DNA of 64,000 nucleotides from Pseudomonadota bacterium (lineage in GTDB: Bacteria > Pseudomonadota > Alphaproteobacteria > Rhizobiales > Xanthobacteraceae): positions 12,651 through 76,650 of the forward strand of contig JAEYRD010000237.1 in the NCBI GenBank assembly GCA_023435725.1, written 5' to 3'. The notes below the pieces were generated by a model, which worked only from the letters and a program-made list of their open reading frames with translations, ran no database searches and was not told the origin of the DNA. Below, piece after piece: positions 9,246 through 17,874 of the stretch. How positions within the stretch are numbered: position 1 is the stretch's first letter; every line of letters begins with the position of its first letter. A program made the translations under genes and the position numbers.

Positions 9246-10040
9246 TCACTGTTCCCACGATCTCAGTGTTGTCTCGATCTCGGAAGCGGCGCTGCGCAAC
9301 GTAGGCAGAAACTGCTTCTTCATTTTCTCGAGCGAAGCGCGCGCGGCGCTCGTCCCGACATTGAGGGCGGCGATGATGTTTCCGGTGTTGTCGCAGATCG
9401 GAACGGCGATGGAGCGCACGCCGAGCTCAATCTCGCCGTCGATCAGGGCGTACCCAATCTTCTTTGCCTCGCGAATCCGCTCCTTGAGCTGTTTCACGTC
9501 GACGACCGTGCGGGGTGTCCGGGCCTCCAGCGGGCCTCGGCCGAGGTAGGCGTCGAGCTCTGCGGGCGCCATTCCCGACAGGAGGACGCGCCCGAGCGAC
9601 GAGCAAAACGCAGGCAGACGTGAGCCGACATCGAGCCCCGACGAAAAGATGCGGTGGGTTTCAACCCGCGCGACATAGACGACGTCGAAGCCGTCCAGCG
9701 TCGCCACGGAGGACGATTCGCCCAGAGCTTCTGTCACTTTGCGGATGACGGGGCGTGCGGCTTCGGCGAGTGGGTTCGAGGCGAGGTATGCGTTCGAGAA
9801 TTGCAGAACCTTCGGTGTCAGCCAGAAGAGTTTTCCGTCGCTGTCGACGTAATTCAGGGTCTGAAGAGTCAGCAGAAACCGGCGGGTTGTTCCTCTCGTC
9901 AAACCAACGAGCTCGGCGACCTCGCTCAGCGTCATGCGCTCCTTGCGCTGGCCAAGCGCGACGAGGACGGAGAATCCGCGTTCAACGGCGGTCACGAACT
10001 CGGAGGGGTTTCTGTCGTCCTGTCGTGTGACTTTCACCAT
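9246..10040 (-). CDS. IclR-family transcriptional regulator (PcaR/PobR-like)
   Basis: A 264-residue regulator with an N-terminal winged helix (LSEVAELVGLTRGTTRRFLLTL) and the C-terminal IclR effector domain (VARVETHRIF, AFCSSLGRVLLSG, ELGVRSIAVPI). The wording is closest to the beta-ketoadipate subgroup (PcaR, PcaU, PobR), which respond to aromatic catabolites. It is divergent from the CoA-transferase operon starting at 10219, and PcaR-type proteins classically control pcaIJ-type CoA-transferases, so control of that operon is likely. Confidence 0.9.
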   Translation of the reverse strand: MVKVTRQDDRNPSEFVTAVERGFSVLVALGQRKERMTLSEVAELVGLTRGTTRRFLLTLQTLNYVDSDGKLFWLTPKVLQFSNAYLASNPLAEAARPVIRKVTEALGESSSVATLDGFDVVYVARVETHRIFSSGLDVGSRLPAFCSSLGRVLLSGMAPAELDAYLGRGPLEARTPRTVVDVKQLKERIREAKKIGYALIDGEIELGVRSIAVPICDNTGNIIAALNVGTSAARASLEKMKKQFLPTLRSAASEIETTLRSWEQ

Positions 10041-10095
10041 CTGACGTCTCTAGCATGCACGGTCGGACAATGACTAGCGCAGCCCAATCGAGAGA

Positions 10096-10110
10096 GTCCA
10101 GTCAGTGGAC
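10096..10110. promoter_or_regulatory. Inverted repeat, candidate IclR operator
   Basis: GTCCA-GTCAG-TGGAC is a perfect inverted repeat with a 5-base centre between the iclR gene (start 10040) and the promoter of the divergent operon. A second pair of GGACA motifs follows at about 10165-10190. Confidence 0.4.
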
Positions 10111-10130
10111 GCCTGCTGCCAACGCGCGAC

Positions 10131-10162
10131 TTGACAACGAATTCCACCTTGATGTTTATTAA
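10131..10162 (+). promoter_or_regulatory. Candidate sigma-70 promoter of the CoA-transferase/Liv operon
   Basis: A perfect TTGACA -35 box at 10131-10136 is followed after 18 bases by TTTATT / TATTAA, a poor to fair -10 box. The AT-rich stretch stands out from its surroundings and is directly followed by the GGACA repeats. Confidence 0.45.
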
Positions 10163-10218
10163 AAGGACAAACGTTCATCTAATGGACATTTCGGGAGGGG
10201 CGAGACGCCTATGTTGGA

Positions 10219-10923
10219 ATGATCGACAAGTTCGTCGACTCGGCGGTGGGCGCCCTCGATGGGGTGTGCGACGGGGCGACCGTCCTCGTGGGTGGTTTCG
10301 GCGCCGTCGGTCAGCCCGACGTGCTCATCGAGGCACTGATCGAACGCGGCGTGCGGGATCTGACGGTGGTTGCCAACAACGCCGGCTACGGCCGGATCGG
10401 TCTTGCGCGCCTGCTGGCGGAGGGGCGCGTCCGGAAGTTGATCTGCAGCTACCCGCGTATCGCCGGGTCATTGGTGTTCGAGGAGCTTTACAAAGCCGGG
10501 AAGATCGAACTCGAGCTCAACCCGCAAGGCACCCTGGCCGAACGGCTGCGCGCTGCGGGCGCCGGAATCCCGGCCTTTTTCACGCCGACTGGCGCCCAAA
10601 CGATTCTGGCGAGAGGCAAGGAAACGCGCCGCATCGACGGTCGCGACTATGTTCTCGAAAGCTCGCTGCATGGCGATCTGGCTTTGATCGACGCCTGGCA
10701 AGCTGATCGTTGGGGTAACCTTTCCTATCGCGCGACCGGAAGAAACTTCAATCCGGTCATGGCGACCGCAGCCAAGCTGACGGTTGCGCAGGTTCGTCAC
10801 AAGGTTGCTCTTGGCGATCTCGATCCCGAAGCGATCGTCACGCCCGGCATCTACGTCGACCGCGTCATCCAGGTCGAGGGTGGGGTCGCGGCTGTGAATG
10901 AATCGATCAAGGGGGCGGCGTGA
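10219..10923 (+). CDS. 3-oxoacid CoA-transferase subunit A (PcaI/ScoA family)
   Basis: A 234-residue family I CoA-transferase alpha subunit. The glycine-rich start (ATVLVGGFGAVGQPD), VVANNAGYG and FTPTGAQT segments are characteristic. With subunit B it moves CoA from a donor such as succinyl-CoA to a carboxylic acid. Lead gene of a roughly 8.5-kb operon with an importer, so the acid activated is probably the one imported; the IclR neighbour suggests an aromatic-derived oxo acid such as 3-oxoadipate, but no thiolase is present nearby. Confidence 0.9.
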   Translation: MIDKFVDSAVGALDGVCDGATVLVGGFGAVGQPDVLIEALIERGVRDLTVVANNAGYGRIGLARLLAEGRVRKLICSYPRIAGSLVFEELYKAGKIELELNPQGTLAERLRAAGAGIPAFFTPTGAQTILARGKETRRIDGRDYVLESSLHGDLALIDAWQADRWGNLSYRATGRNFNPVMATAAKLTVAQVRHKVALGDLDPEAIVTPGIYVDRVIQVEGGVAAVNESIKGAA

Positions 10924-10927
10924 CGCG

Positions 10928-11566
10928 ATGATCAAAGCACTCTCCCGCGATGCGATTGCTGCGCGCCTCGCACGCGACATTCCCGACGGCTGGTACGTCA
11001 ATTTGGGGATCGGCATCCCGACGCGCGTCGCCGACTTCGTCCCCGACGACAGAGAAGTGGTCTTTCAGTCGGAGAACGGCGTGATTGGGTTCGGGCCGGC
11101 GCCGGCAGCCGATGCCGTGGATCCCTGGCTGATCAATGCGGGCAAGCAACCCGTCACTCTTCGGCCCGGCGGAGCCTTTGTGCATCAAGCGGACAGCTTC
11201 GCAATGATCCGCGGCGGACATATCGATCTGTGTGTCCTGGGTGCCTTTCAGGTCTCTTCGACAGGCGATATCGCGAACTGGGCGACGAGTTCGAATGATG
11301 CCGCACCGGCCGTCGGCGGTGCGATGGACCTGGCCGCCGGGGCAAAACGGCTGTGGGTGGCGATGGAGCATCTGACGAAGGACAGCACGTCGCGCCTCGT
11401 CGAGAGATGCACGTATCCGTTGACGGCCGCCGGCGTCGTATCGCGCGTCTACACCAATCTGGCGGTCTTCGATGTGACGCCGGACGGTTTCCGGCTGTTG
11501 GACATTCTCGTCACGATGTCGCTCGACGAATTGCAGCAACGGACAGCCGCTCCAATTCTGACCTGA
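10928..11566 (+). CDS. 3-oxoacid CoA-transferase subunit B (PcaJ/ScoB family)
   Basis: A 212-residue beta subunit. The catalytic glutamate that forms the glutamyl-CoA thioester is E49 in QSENGVIGFG, and NLGIGIPT and GGHIDLCVLGAFQV are family landmarks. ATG 10928 lies 4 bases after the subunit A stop. Forms the heteromer with the preceding product. Confidence 0.9.
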   Translation: MIKALSRDAIAARLARDIPDGWYVNLGIGIPTRVADFVPDDREVVFQSENGVIGFGPAPAADAVDPWLINAGKQPVTLRPGGAFVHQADSFAMIRGGHIDLCVLGAFQVSSTGDIANWATSSNDAAPAVGGAMDLAAGAKRLWVAMEHLTKDSTSRLVERCTYPLTAAGVVSRVYTNLAVFDVTPDGFRLLDILVTMSLDELQQRTAAPILT

Positions 11567-11603
11567 CCGCGCTGAACGGCACAACAAGACGAGGGAGGAA
11601 ATC

Positions 11604-12716
11604 ATGATCAATCGACGTCAGTTTTCGATGCTGGTGGGCGCTTCATTGCTTGCGGCGCAGCGCGCCGGAGCGGATGAGGCGGCCTACGTCCTGGGCACGC
11701 TCTTTCCGATGACCGGCAGTCTCGCCGAGCTCGGCGGTCTCTATACCAACGCGGTCGCTCTCGCGCTGGAACACGTCCGGACCGACCAGTTGCTCGCGCG
11801 TCCCCTGCAATTGAGCGCGGAGGATAGCCAGAGCACGCCGCAGGGCGGCGCCGTCGGGATGTCGAAGCTCATCAACGTCGCCAAGGCGCAATGCGTGCTT
11901 CTGGGCGTCACGGGCGTTTCCAAGGCCGCCGAGCCGATCGGAACGCGCGCCAAGGTCATGATGATCAATGGTGGCGGCGTGGGCCCCGACCTCGCCAAGC
12001 TGTCTCCCTATTTCTTCAACGTCATTCCTTTGGCGCACCAGGAGATTTCGACCAGCATCGCGTACATGGCCTCGAAAGGCGTCAAACGCATCGCGCTGAT
12101 CTACATCGACGATCCTCTTGGAGCGGCCATCCTGAAAACGCTGCGCGAGCAGCTTCCGAGCGTCGGTGCCGGCCTGGTCGGGACGTTCAGCGCACCGACG
12201 ACGCTCCAGCAGTTCGCGGCCATCGCCGCCAAGGTTCGCGAAACCAATCCGGATCTCGTCTACGTTGCGAGCTACGGTACGCAACAGACCCAGGTGTTCA
12301 AGCAGCTGCGCGATGCCGGCATCACGCAGCCCTTCATGACCTATTCCGTGGGCGGCACGCCCTCCGTAGCCTTGCTGCCCGAAGCCAATGGACTGCTGTT
12401 CACCTCGCAGGTCGCGGACTGGACCGAGTCCGACCGGATAACCAAACGCTTCGTCGAGGATTGGCGCAGCCGGCACAAGGGCGACCCTTCGACCTATGCG
12501 CAGAACTATTACAACGCGGCTCGCCTGTTCGCATTGCTTCTCGCCCGGATCGAGAAGTCCAATGGCGTCGTGGACGGCGACGTTCTCCGCAGCACGATCC
12601 TGACGAACGAGTTCGAACTCGTCGGCGGAAAGGTGAAGTTCGCGGACGACGGAGTCATCTTGATGCCCACCCAGCTCAATCGGGTGAAGGACGGCCGCTT
12701 CGAGAAGGTTACCTGA
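11604..12716 (+). CDS. Branched-chain-amino-acid-type (HAAT) substrate-binding protein
   Basis: A 370-residue periplasmic binding protein of the LivJ/Leu-Ile-Val fold (LGTLFPMTGSLAELGG, then MMINGGG and YVASYGTQQ). The N-terminus NRRQFSMLVGASLLA looks like a Tat signal (twin arginine, moderate hydrophobicity), unlike the Sec signals of the other binding proteins in the window, hinting at export of a folded protein. RBS GAGGGAGG precedes ATG 11604. Members of this family often bind aromatic acids in Bradyrhizobium and Rhodopseudomonas. Confidence 0.9.
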   Translation: MINRRQFSMLVGASLLAAQRAGADEAAYVLGTLFPMTGSLAELGGLYTNAVALALEHVRTDQLLARPLQLSAEDSQSTPQGGAVGMSKLINVAKAQCVLLGVTGVSKAAEPIGTRAKVMMINGGGVGPDLAKLSPYFFNVIPLAHQEISTSIAYMASKGVKRIALIYIDDPLGAAILKTLREQLPSVGAGLVGTFSAPTTLQQFAAIAAKVRETNPDLVYVASYGTQQTQVFKQLRDAGITQPFMTYSVGGTPSVALLPEANGLLFTSQVADWTESDRITKRFVEDWRSRHKGDPSTYAQNYYNAARLFALLLARIEKSNGVVDGDVLRSTILTNEFELVGGKVKFADDGVILMPTQLNRVKDGRFEKVT

Positions 12717-12719
12717 TCC

Positions 12720-13589
12720 ATGCTGGTTCTTCAGCTTTTGGCCTCCGGGCTCCAGAGCGGAGCGCTCTATGCGCTTACGGCGGCGGGATTCGCCTTGATC
12801 TTCGGCGCGACCCGTGTCTTTCACGTCGCTCACGGGGCCTGCTTTCTGCTGGCCGGCTACGCCTTCCTCGTGCCCGTGCAGTTCGGATGGCCATGGCCGT
12901 TGGCCTGCCTCGTCTCGCTTGGGGTCGCCGTCCTTTTTGGCGTCTCGATGGAACGGCTGCTGTATCGCGTCATCCAGCGCGACGAGGGCTCGTTCTTCAC
13001 CGTCTTCGTCGCCTCCTTCGGCGTCGGCATCGCCGTTCAGAGCCTGATCAGCTTCCTGTTCGGCTCCGGTTTTCAATCCATGTCGGTTTCGCTGACGCGC
13101 GCGGTGCAGATCCTGCCGGGCTTCTATGTCGCTCCGGTCCTCGCCATCGTCCTGCTCGTCGTCGTGGTCGTCTTCGTATCGGTGCAGTTGTTGCTCGATC
13201 GCACGAATATCGGCCTCGGCCTGCGCGCCTTGTCCGAAAACCCCGAAATCCTGCGAGCTTACGGGCTTTCCTCGAGCCGGTTGTCGTCGCTGGCCTTCGC
13301 GGTCGGATCCGGACTCGTCGTTCCAGGTGCCATCCTCACCACGATGACGACGGGTCTTCAGCCGGTCGACGGGGCTCATGTCATGCTGATCAGCATCGCG
13401 GCAACGATCGTCGGCGGTATCGGCAGCATCAAGGGCGCCGCGCTGGCCGGATTGCTGCTTGGCGTGATCGAGAGCATCGCTGTCGCCGTCGTCGAGACGC
13501 AGTGGAGTCAGACGGCGAGCTTTGTCGTCCTGTTTCTATTCATTCTGTTCCTGCCGAACGGGCTTGTTGGAAGAGCGAACGCGCGATGA
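12720..13589 (+). CDS. LivH-type ABC permease
   Basis: A 289-residue membrane protein with about eight transmembrane helices and the LivH landmarks LQSGALYALTAAGFALIFG at the start and GGIGSIKGAALAGLLLG near residue 235. It follows the binding protein by 3 bases and overlaps livM (ATGA), so the importer genes are co-translated. Confidence 0.92.
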   Translation: MLVLQLLASGLQSGALYALTAAGFALIFGATRVFHVAHGACFLLAGYAFLVPVQFGWPWPLACLVSLGVAVLFGVSMERLLYRVIQRDEGSFFTVFVASFGVGIAVQSLISFLFGSGFQSMSVSLTRAVQILPGFYVAPVLAIVLLVVVVVFVSVQLLLDRTNIGLGLRALSENPEILRAYGLSSSRLSSLAFAVGSGLVVPGAILTTMTTGLQPVDGAHVMLISIAATIVGGIGSIKGAALAGLLLGVIESIAVAVVETQWSQTASFVVLFLFILFLPNGLVGRANAR

Positions 13590-14464
13590 TCGCCTATCTC
13601 GTCAATCTCACAACGCTGATTGCCATCTTCGCCATCGCGGCGTCGAGCCTCAATCTGCTGATCGGATTCACTGGCATCTTCTCCATGGCTCACGCCGTAT
13701 TCTTCGGGATCGGAGCCTATGTCGGCGCACAGGTGGCTCTCCATGTCGTGCCGGACGTGCTGCTGGCCTGCCTGGTCGGCGCCACGTCGTCGATGCTGCT
13801 CTCACTCTGCCTGGCTCTGCCGGCTCTGCGCGTTCGGGGGGAGTACTTTGTGGCGGCGAGCCTCGGCCTGCAGATGGTGGCCAGCACCGTCTTTGCGGAA
13901 GCCCACTTTCTCACGGGAGGGCAGGGAGGACTGGTCGGCATTCCGCGCGCGACCCTGCTCGGCGTCAACGTTTCGTCGCCAGTCTCGTTTCTCGTCATTT
14001 GCCTGAGCGCGCTCGCAGCCACGCTGTTGGTCACGCACGCCATGATGCGCGGTAGCTTCGGGCGTTCGCTACAGAGCCTTCGCGACAGCGAGAGTGCGGC
14101 CGAGTCGTTCGGCAAGAACGTCAAGGTGATCAAGACATTGGTCGTGGCGTTCGGATGTTTTCTCGTCGGCGGGGCGGGCGTGCTGTTTGCATTCGAGATG
14201 GCCTTTGTGAATGGCGAGAGCTTCTCGCTCGATCAATCGGTCCTGATGATGGCGATGGTGATCATCGGCGGTGCGGGAACCGTCGCCGGGCCGCTCGTCG
14301 GCACGATCGCCCTGATGTCATTGCCCGCCTTCCTTTCGTTCATTCCGCTCATTCCGCCCACGCAAATTGGGGCGGCGCAGCAGTTCATCTACGGTGCGTT
14401 GATGGCGCTTCTGATGATCTTCCGTCCTTCGGGCCTCGTCGGTGCGATGGGGACCGGCAAATGA
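13586..14464 (+). CDS. LivM-type ABC permease
   Basis: A 292-residue membrane protein. SLNLLIGFTGIFSMAHAVFFG and GGAGTVAGPLVGT are typical LivM motifs. ATG 13586 overlaps the livH stop. A longer open frame extends far upstream but only the part from 13586 is livM. The next gene starts at the last bases of this one (ATGA). Confidence 0.92.
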   Translation: MIAYLVNLTTLIAIFAIAASSLNLLIGFTGIFSMAHAVFFGIGAYVGAQVALHVVPDVLLACLVGATSSMLLSLCLALPALRVRGEYFVAASLGLQMVASTVFAEAHFLTGGQGGLVGIPRATLLGVNVSSPVSFLVICLSALAATLLVTHAMMRGSFGRSLQSLRDSESAAESFGKNVKVIKTLVVAFGCFLVGGAGVLFAFEMAFVNGESFSLDQSVLMMAMVIIGGAGTVAGPLVGTIALMSLPAFLSFIPLIPPTQIGAAQQFIYGALMALLMIFRPSGLVGAMGTGK

Positions 14465-15213
14465 GCCTCGTTGCGTCCCTCGCAATTCGCGACGCGAGTC
14501 GCAGTTTCGGCGGCATTGCTGCCGTCCAGAACGTCACGCTCGAACTGACTGAAGGCGTCGTCACCGCGCTGGTCGGGCCGAACGGGGCAGGCAAGACGAC
14601 CCTGTTCAATCTGATGACCGGTCATCTCGTGCTGGATCAGGGTGACGTGATCCTCAAAGGGAAATCGATTCTGGGCCTCAAGCCGTTTGAGATCGCGCGT
14701 ATGGGCGTCGCCCGATCGTTTCAGGATCTGCGGCTGTTTTCCCGGATGAGCGTGCGCGACAATATCCTGGCTTCGATCGAGCCGGCGCCCTGGTTCTGGC
14801 AGCCGGGAGGTGCCGCCGGCGGCAGAAGTCGCCGGGAAATCGCGGATCGGGTATTGGCCGAGACCGGTCTTGCGGCACTGGCCAACACGCGGGCCGTCGA
14901 CCTTTCCTACGCCGAGACGAAGTTCCTCTCCTTGGCGCGGATCATGGCGACCGGTGCGTCGATCTGGCTTCTCGACGAGCCGGCGTCTGGTCTTGATCCC
15001 GGCTCGCGTGCGCAGTTCGTCCGCTTGATTCGCGAAGCGAGCAGCCGAGGCATCACCGTCTGTCTGATCGAGCACAATCTCGACATCGTGCATGAACTGG
15101 CGGATCGCATCGCTTTCCTCGATCGCGGGTGCAAGCTCGCCGAGGGGCTGCCTGCCGAGATCCTCGCCGACGAGAAATTGACCGCGATCTATTTCGGAGA
15201 GACGCGCCAATGA
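14461..15213 (+). CDS. LivG-type ABC ATPase
   Basis: A 250-residue ATPase with Walker A GPNGAGKTT, Walker B WLLDEP and H-loop LIEHNLD. The signature region reads LSYAETKFLSLARIM where LSGGQ/LSYGQ is usual: the LSY is kept but the following GQ is AE. It overlaps livM and livF. Partner of livF in powering uptake. Confidence 0.9.
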   Translation: MSLVASLAIRDASRSFGGIAAVQNVTLELTEGVVTALVGPNGAGKTTLFNLMTGHLVLDQGDVILKGKSILGLKPFEIARMGVARSFQDLRLFSRMSVRDNILASIEPAPWFWQPGGAAGGRSRREIADRVLAETGLAALANTRAVDLSYAETKFLSLARIMATGASIWLLDEPASGLDPGSRAQFVRLIREASSRGITVCLIEHNLDIVHELADRIAFLDRGCKLAEGLPAEILADEKLTAIYFGETRQ

Positions 15214-15947
15214 TCGAAGCCGCGCGAAAACAGAGCAGCCGCATTGTCGTCCTTGCCGCGCGCGGCATTGCCGCATCTTATGCCGGACATGAGGTCATCT
15301 CGGACGTTGATATCGATTTGCACGCTAATGAAGTCGTCTGCCTGATCGGGCATAACGGTGCGGGCAAATCGACCCTGCTGAAGGTGCTGTTCGGGCTGCA
15401 TCCGGCCGATGCAGGGGAGATGCGTTGGCACGGCGCGGCGATCTCGCCGGATCCGACACAAATGACGCGTTTGGGCGTCGCGTATGTCCCCGAAGGGCGG
15501 GGTATCTTCCCGGCCTTGACGGTCAAGGAGACATTTGCCCTCGCTCTGTGGGCGTCGAAGGTGGAGGTCGGCGAGCAGCAGGAACGCATCGACGAGGTTC
15601 TGTCGATCCTGCCGCGCTTGAAGGACTTCTGGACAAAGCGGGCCGGGCAACTGTCGGGTGGCCAGCAACAGATGGTGTCGATCGGCCGCGCACTTCTCGC
15701 ACGACCCTCGGTGTTGCTTCTGGACGAACCGTCCATCGGTCTGGCGCCGAAGCTGTTTCAGGACCTGATCACCCCCATTCGCGAGACGCAGCAGCGCAAG
15801 GGCCTGTCGATCCTGCTTGTGGAACAGAATGTCGGCGAGGCTTTTGCGATTTCGGATCGGGTGATCGTCATGAAATCGGGCAAGGTCATCCACGAAACGG
15901 TGCCGAGCGAGCTGCGTGACCGAGCCAAGCTCGTAGAATTGTTCTGA
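15210..15947 (+). CDS. LivF-type ABC ATPase
   Basis: A 245-residue ATPase with Walker A GHNGAGKST, the LivF motif YVPEGRGIFP, signature LSGGQQQM and Walker B LLLDEPSIGLAP. ATG 15210 overlaps the livG stop. An N-terminal extension (MIEAARKQSSRI) precedes the core. Completes a full H-M-G-F importer. Confidence 0.92.
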   Translation: MIEAARKQSSRIVVLAARGIAASYAGHEVISDVDIDLHANEVVCLIGHNGAGKSTLLKVLFGLHPADAGEMRWHGAAISPDPTQMTRLGVAYVPEGRGIFPALTVKETFALALWASKVEVGEQQERIDEVLSILPRLKDFWTKRAGQLSGGQQQMVSIGRALLARPSVLLLDEPSIGLAPKLFQDLITPIRETQQRKGLSILLVEQNVGEAFAISDRVIVMKSGKVIHETVPSELRDRAKLVELF

Positions 15948-15965
15948 AGGGAGTGGACGTCATCC

Positions 15966-16451
15966 ATGTCTTCAACCGCTGAATCGATCGACGAGCGCCT
16001 CCGCAGAATTGAGGATTGGCAGGAAATCACAAATCTTCGAGGGCAATATTGCCATCTTCTCGACGAGCGAAAGTGGTCCGACTTCGTCGATCTCTTTACC
16101 GATGACGGTTACTTCAAAGGCTTGGCCGAAGCGCGGGGGCGCGCGGAACTGACGGCGTTCTTCTCCCGCCGGGTGCCCGAGATGATCGAGGCGTTCTGGC
16201 ATTTCTGTTCCAACGGAACCATCGCGATCGACGGCGACCGAGCGACGGGACGAATTTCTCTTCACTACCTGTCCGTCATGGGCGGCGTCTCGTACGTCTC
16301 GGCGGGACATTATGACGATGTGCTGGAACGCAAGGGAGGCCGCTGGCGGTTCAAGTCGCGCATCATCACCTTCTATTTCCTTGCTCCGCTGGAAACGGGT
16401 TGGGCTGGTCTGCCGTTCCCCGGGCGCGAACCGGCAGCGGGCATTCGATGA
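15966..16451 (+). CDS. NTF2/SnoaL-like protein
   Basis: A 161-residue protein of the NTF2-like cone fold (SnoaL_4 type): IEDWQEITNLRGQYCHLLDE, DLFTDDGYFKG, and a conserved histidine in FWHFCSNGTI followed by beta strands. Such proteins include ketosteroid isomerases, dehydratases, small dioxygenase subunits and gamma-formaldehyde lyases, so activity cannot be fixed. Position in the operon and the overlap with the hydrolase gene indicate an enzymatic step on the imported compound. Confidence 0.8.
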   Translation: MSSTAESIDERLRRIEDWQEITNLRGQYCHLLDERKWSDFVDLFTDDGYFKGLAEARGRAELTAFFSRRVPEMIEAFWHFCSNGTIAIDGDRATGRISLHYLSVMGGVSYVSAGHYDDVLERKGGRWRFKSRIITFYFLAPLETGWAGLPFPGREPAAGIR

Positions 16452-17257
16452 GGCCGCACCACTTTATCGAACGCGGGCACGTATCGATCCGCTATGCCGC
16501 GGAAGGAGAAGGGCAGGAACTGGTCGCCCTCATCCACGAGATGGGAGGCTCTCTCGAGAGTTGGGACCGCCTCGTTCCACTTATGCGCGGCAAGCGGATC
16601 CTGCGCTTCGACATGCGTGGGTTCGGGATGACCTCTAAGGTCGTTGGCGTCAACGATCTCGACGCCATCGCCGATGATCTGGCCTTCTTGTTGGAAGCGC
16701 TCGGTCTGGATGCGCCGGTGCATGTTGCTGGCATGGCGGTTGGCGCCGCCGCCGCAGTCCGCTTTGCAAAGCGCCATCCGATGCGCCTCGCGAGTCTGGC
16801 GCTCGCCGGGCCGGCCCTGGGAGTTTCTGAGGAGAAGCAGGAAGCGTTGCGGGTCCGCGCGGATCGGATCGAACGCGAGGGCGTCGTCGCGATCGCGGAG
16901 GACGAGCTGGGGGCGACGTACGCCCTTGCGCTGCGCGAAGCGAAGAGCTTCGACGACTACTGTGCCCGATGGCTCCGCAACGATCCGGCATCCTACGCGG
17001 CGACCTGCCGGATGCTCGCCCGCCTCAACATGCAGGACGAGCTCGGCGAGCTTCGGGCGCCGACCCTGTTCCTCGCCGGGGCGCTGGATCCGCTCCGTCC
17101 GCCGACGCTTGTCGAATGCTACGCACATCGAGTGGTCAATTCACGTTTTGAGACGCTGGTCAGCGGCCATGTCCCAGCTTGGCAAACGCCGACTCTGTTC
17201 CATGCCGCGCTCCAGAACTTCTGGGCGCAACTTCTCCATCAAGGATGCCGATCATGA
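16448..17257 (+). CDS. Alpha/beta-hydrolase-fold protein lacking the nucleophile serine
   Basis: A 269-residue alpha/beta hydrolase. The nucleophile elbow, normally G-x-S-x-G, reads G95-M-A-V-G99, with codon GCG (Ala) at 16736-16738. The acid (D in GALDPLRPP) and the histidine (SGHVPAWQTP) appear conserved, and the oxyanion-loop region is HEMGGS instead of HGxGGS. The frame is intact and overlaps both neighbours by ATGA, so it is expressed as part of the operon and not decayed. It may be a non-hydrolytic member (lyase, isomerase, or binding protein). Confidence 0.85.
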   Translation: MRPHHFIERGHVSIRYAAEGEGQELVALIHEMGGSLESWDRLVPLMRGKRILRFDMRGFGMTSKVVGVNDLDAIADDLAFLLEALGLDAPVHVAGMAVGAAAAVRFAKRHPMRLASLALAGPALGVSEEKQEALRVRADRIEREGVVAIAEDELGATYALALREAKSFDDYCARWLRNDPASYAATCRMLARLNMQDELGELRAPTLFLAGALDPLRPPTLVECYAHRVVNSRFETLVSGHVPAWQTPTLFHAALQNFWAQLLHQGCRS

Positions 17258-17874
17258 TGACATTGCACTGGTCTCCCCGTTCTCCCTTCGTGCGCAAGGT
17301 CATGATCGCGCTGTACGAGATGGGGTTGGAAAAAGAAGTGAAGACCGTTCGTACGGTCGTGGCCCCGACCAGGGTTGCGCAGGAGCTCTTGCCCGACAAT
17401 CCGCTCTCGAAATTGCCGACGCTGGTTCTCGAAGACGGCTCTGCGCTCTTCGATTCGCGCGTGATCTGCGAAGTACTCGACTGGCGGCACGATCGCGCGA
17501 AGCTGTTCCCGGCGCAAGGACCGGAGCGGATCGTTGCGTTGCGCAATCAGGCGCTGGGCGACGGCATCATGGATTTCGCACTGCTTTGGCTGATCGAGCG
17601 CCAGCGCGGCGAGGGCATGCAGTCCGAGCCACTCGTCGTGGCATTTCGCGATAAGCTGGCTGCCTCGCTCGCGCGCCTCGAAAAGGACGTCGGGCTCTTG
17701 AGCGATCGCCCCTTCGACATCGGTTCGCTCACGATCGGCACTGCACTCGGCTACCTCGACTTCCGGTTCGCCTCCGAAAACTGGCGCGCCGGATGTCCCA
17801 GGCTTGCTCGCTGGCACGCTGACTTCGTGAGGCGGCCGTCGGTAGAGGCCAATCCCGTGGTCGACGACGCATGA
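17254..17874 (+). CDS. Glutathione S-transferase
   Basis: A 206-residue GST: thioredoxin-like N-domain (LHWSPRSPFVRKVMIA; the Ser of the SPRSP turn is the likely catalytic residue), NPLSKLPTLVLEDG with the cis-proline, the glutathione-binding DSRVICEVLD, then the helical C-domain. It overlaps both neighbours (ATGATGA, ATGA). Role in the operon may be ring-cleavage product isomerisation, ether cleavage or detoxification. Confidence 0.88.
   Translation: MMTLHWSPRSPFVRKVMIALYEMGLEKEVKTVRTVVAPTRVAQELLPDNPLSKLPTLVLEDGSALFDSRVICEVLDWRHDRAKLFPAQGPERIVALRNQALGDGIMDFALLWLIERQRGEGMQSEPLVVAFRDKLAASLARLEKDVGLLSDRPFDIGSLTIGTALGYLDFRFASENWRAGCPRLARWHADFVRRPSVEANPVVDDA

Noticed and set aside
11643..13379. 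A 578-codon open frame antisense to the binding protein and livH
   Set aside because: It is a GC-driven shadow: Arg/Asp/Gly-rich text without domains, opposite two clear genes.
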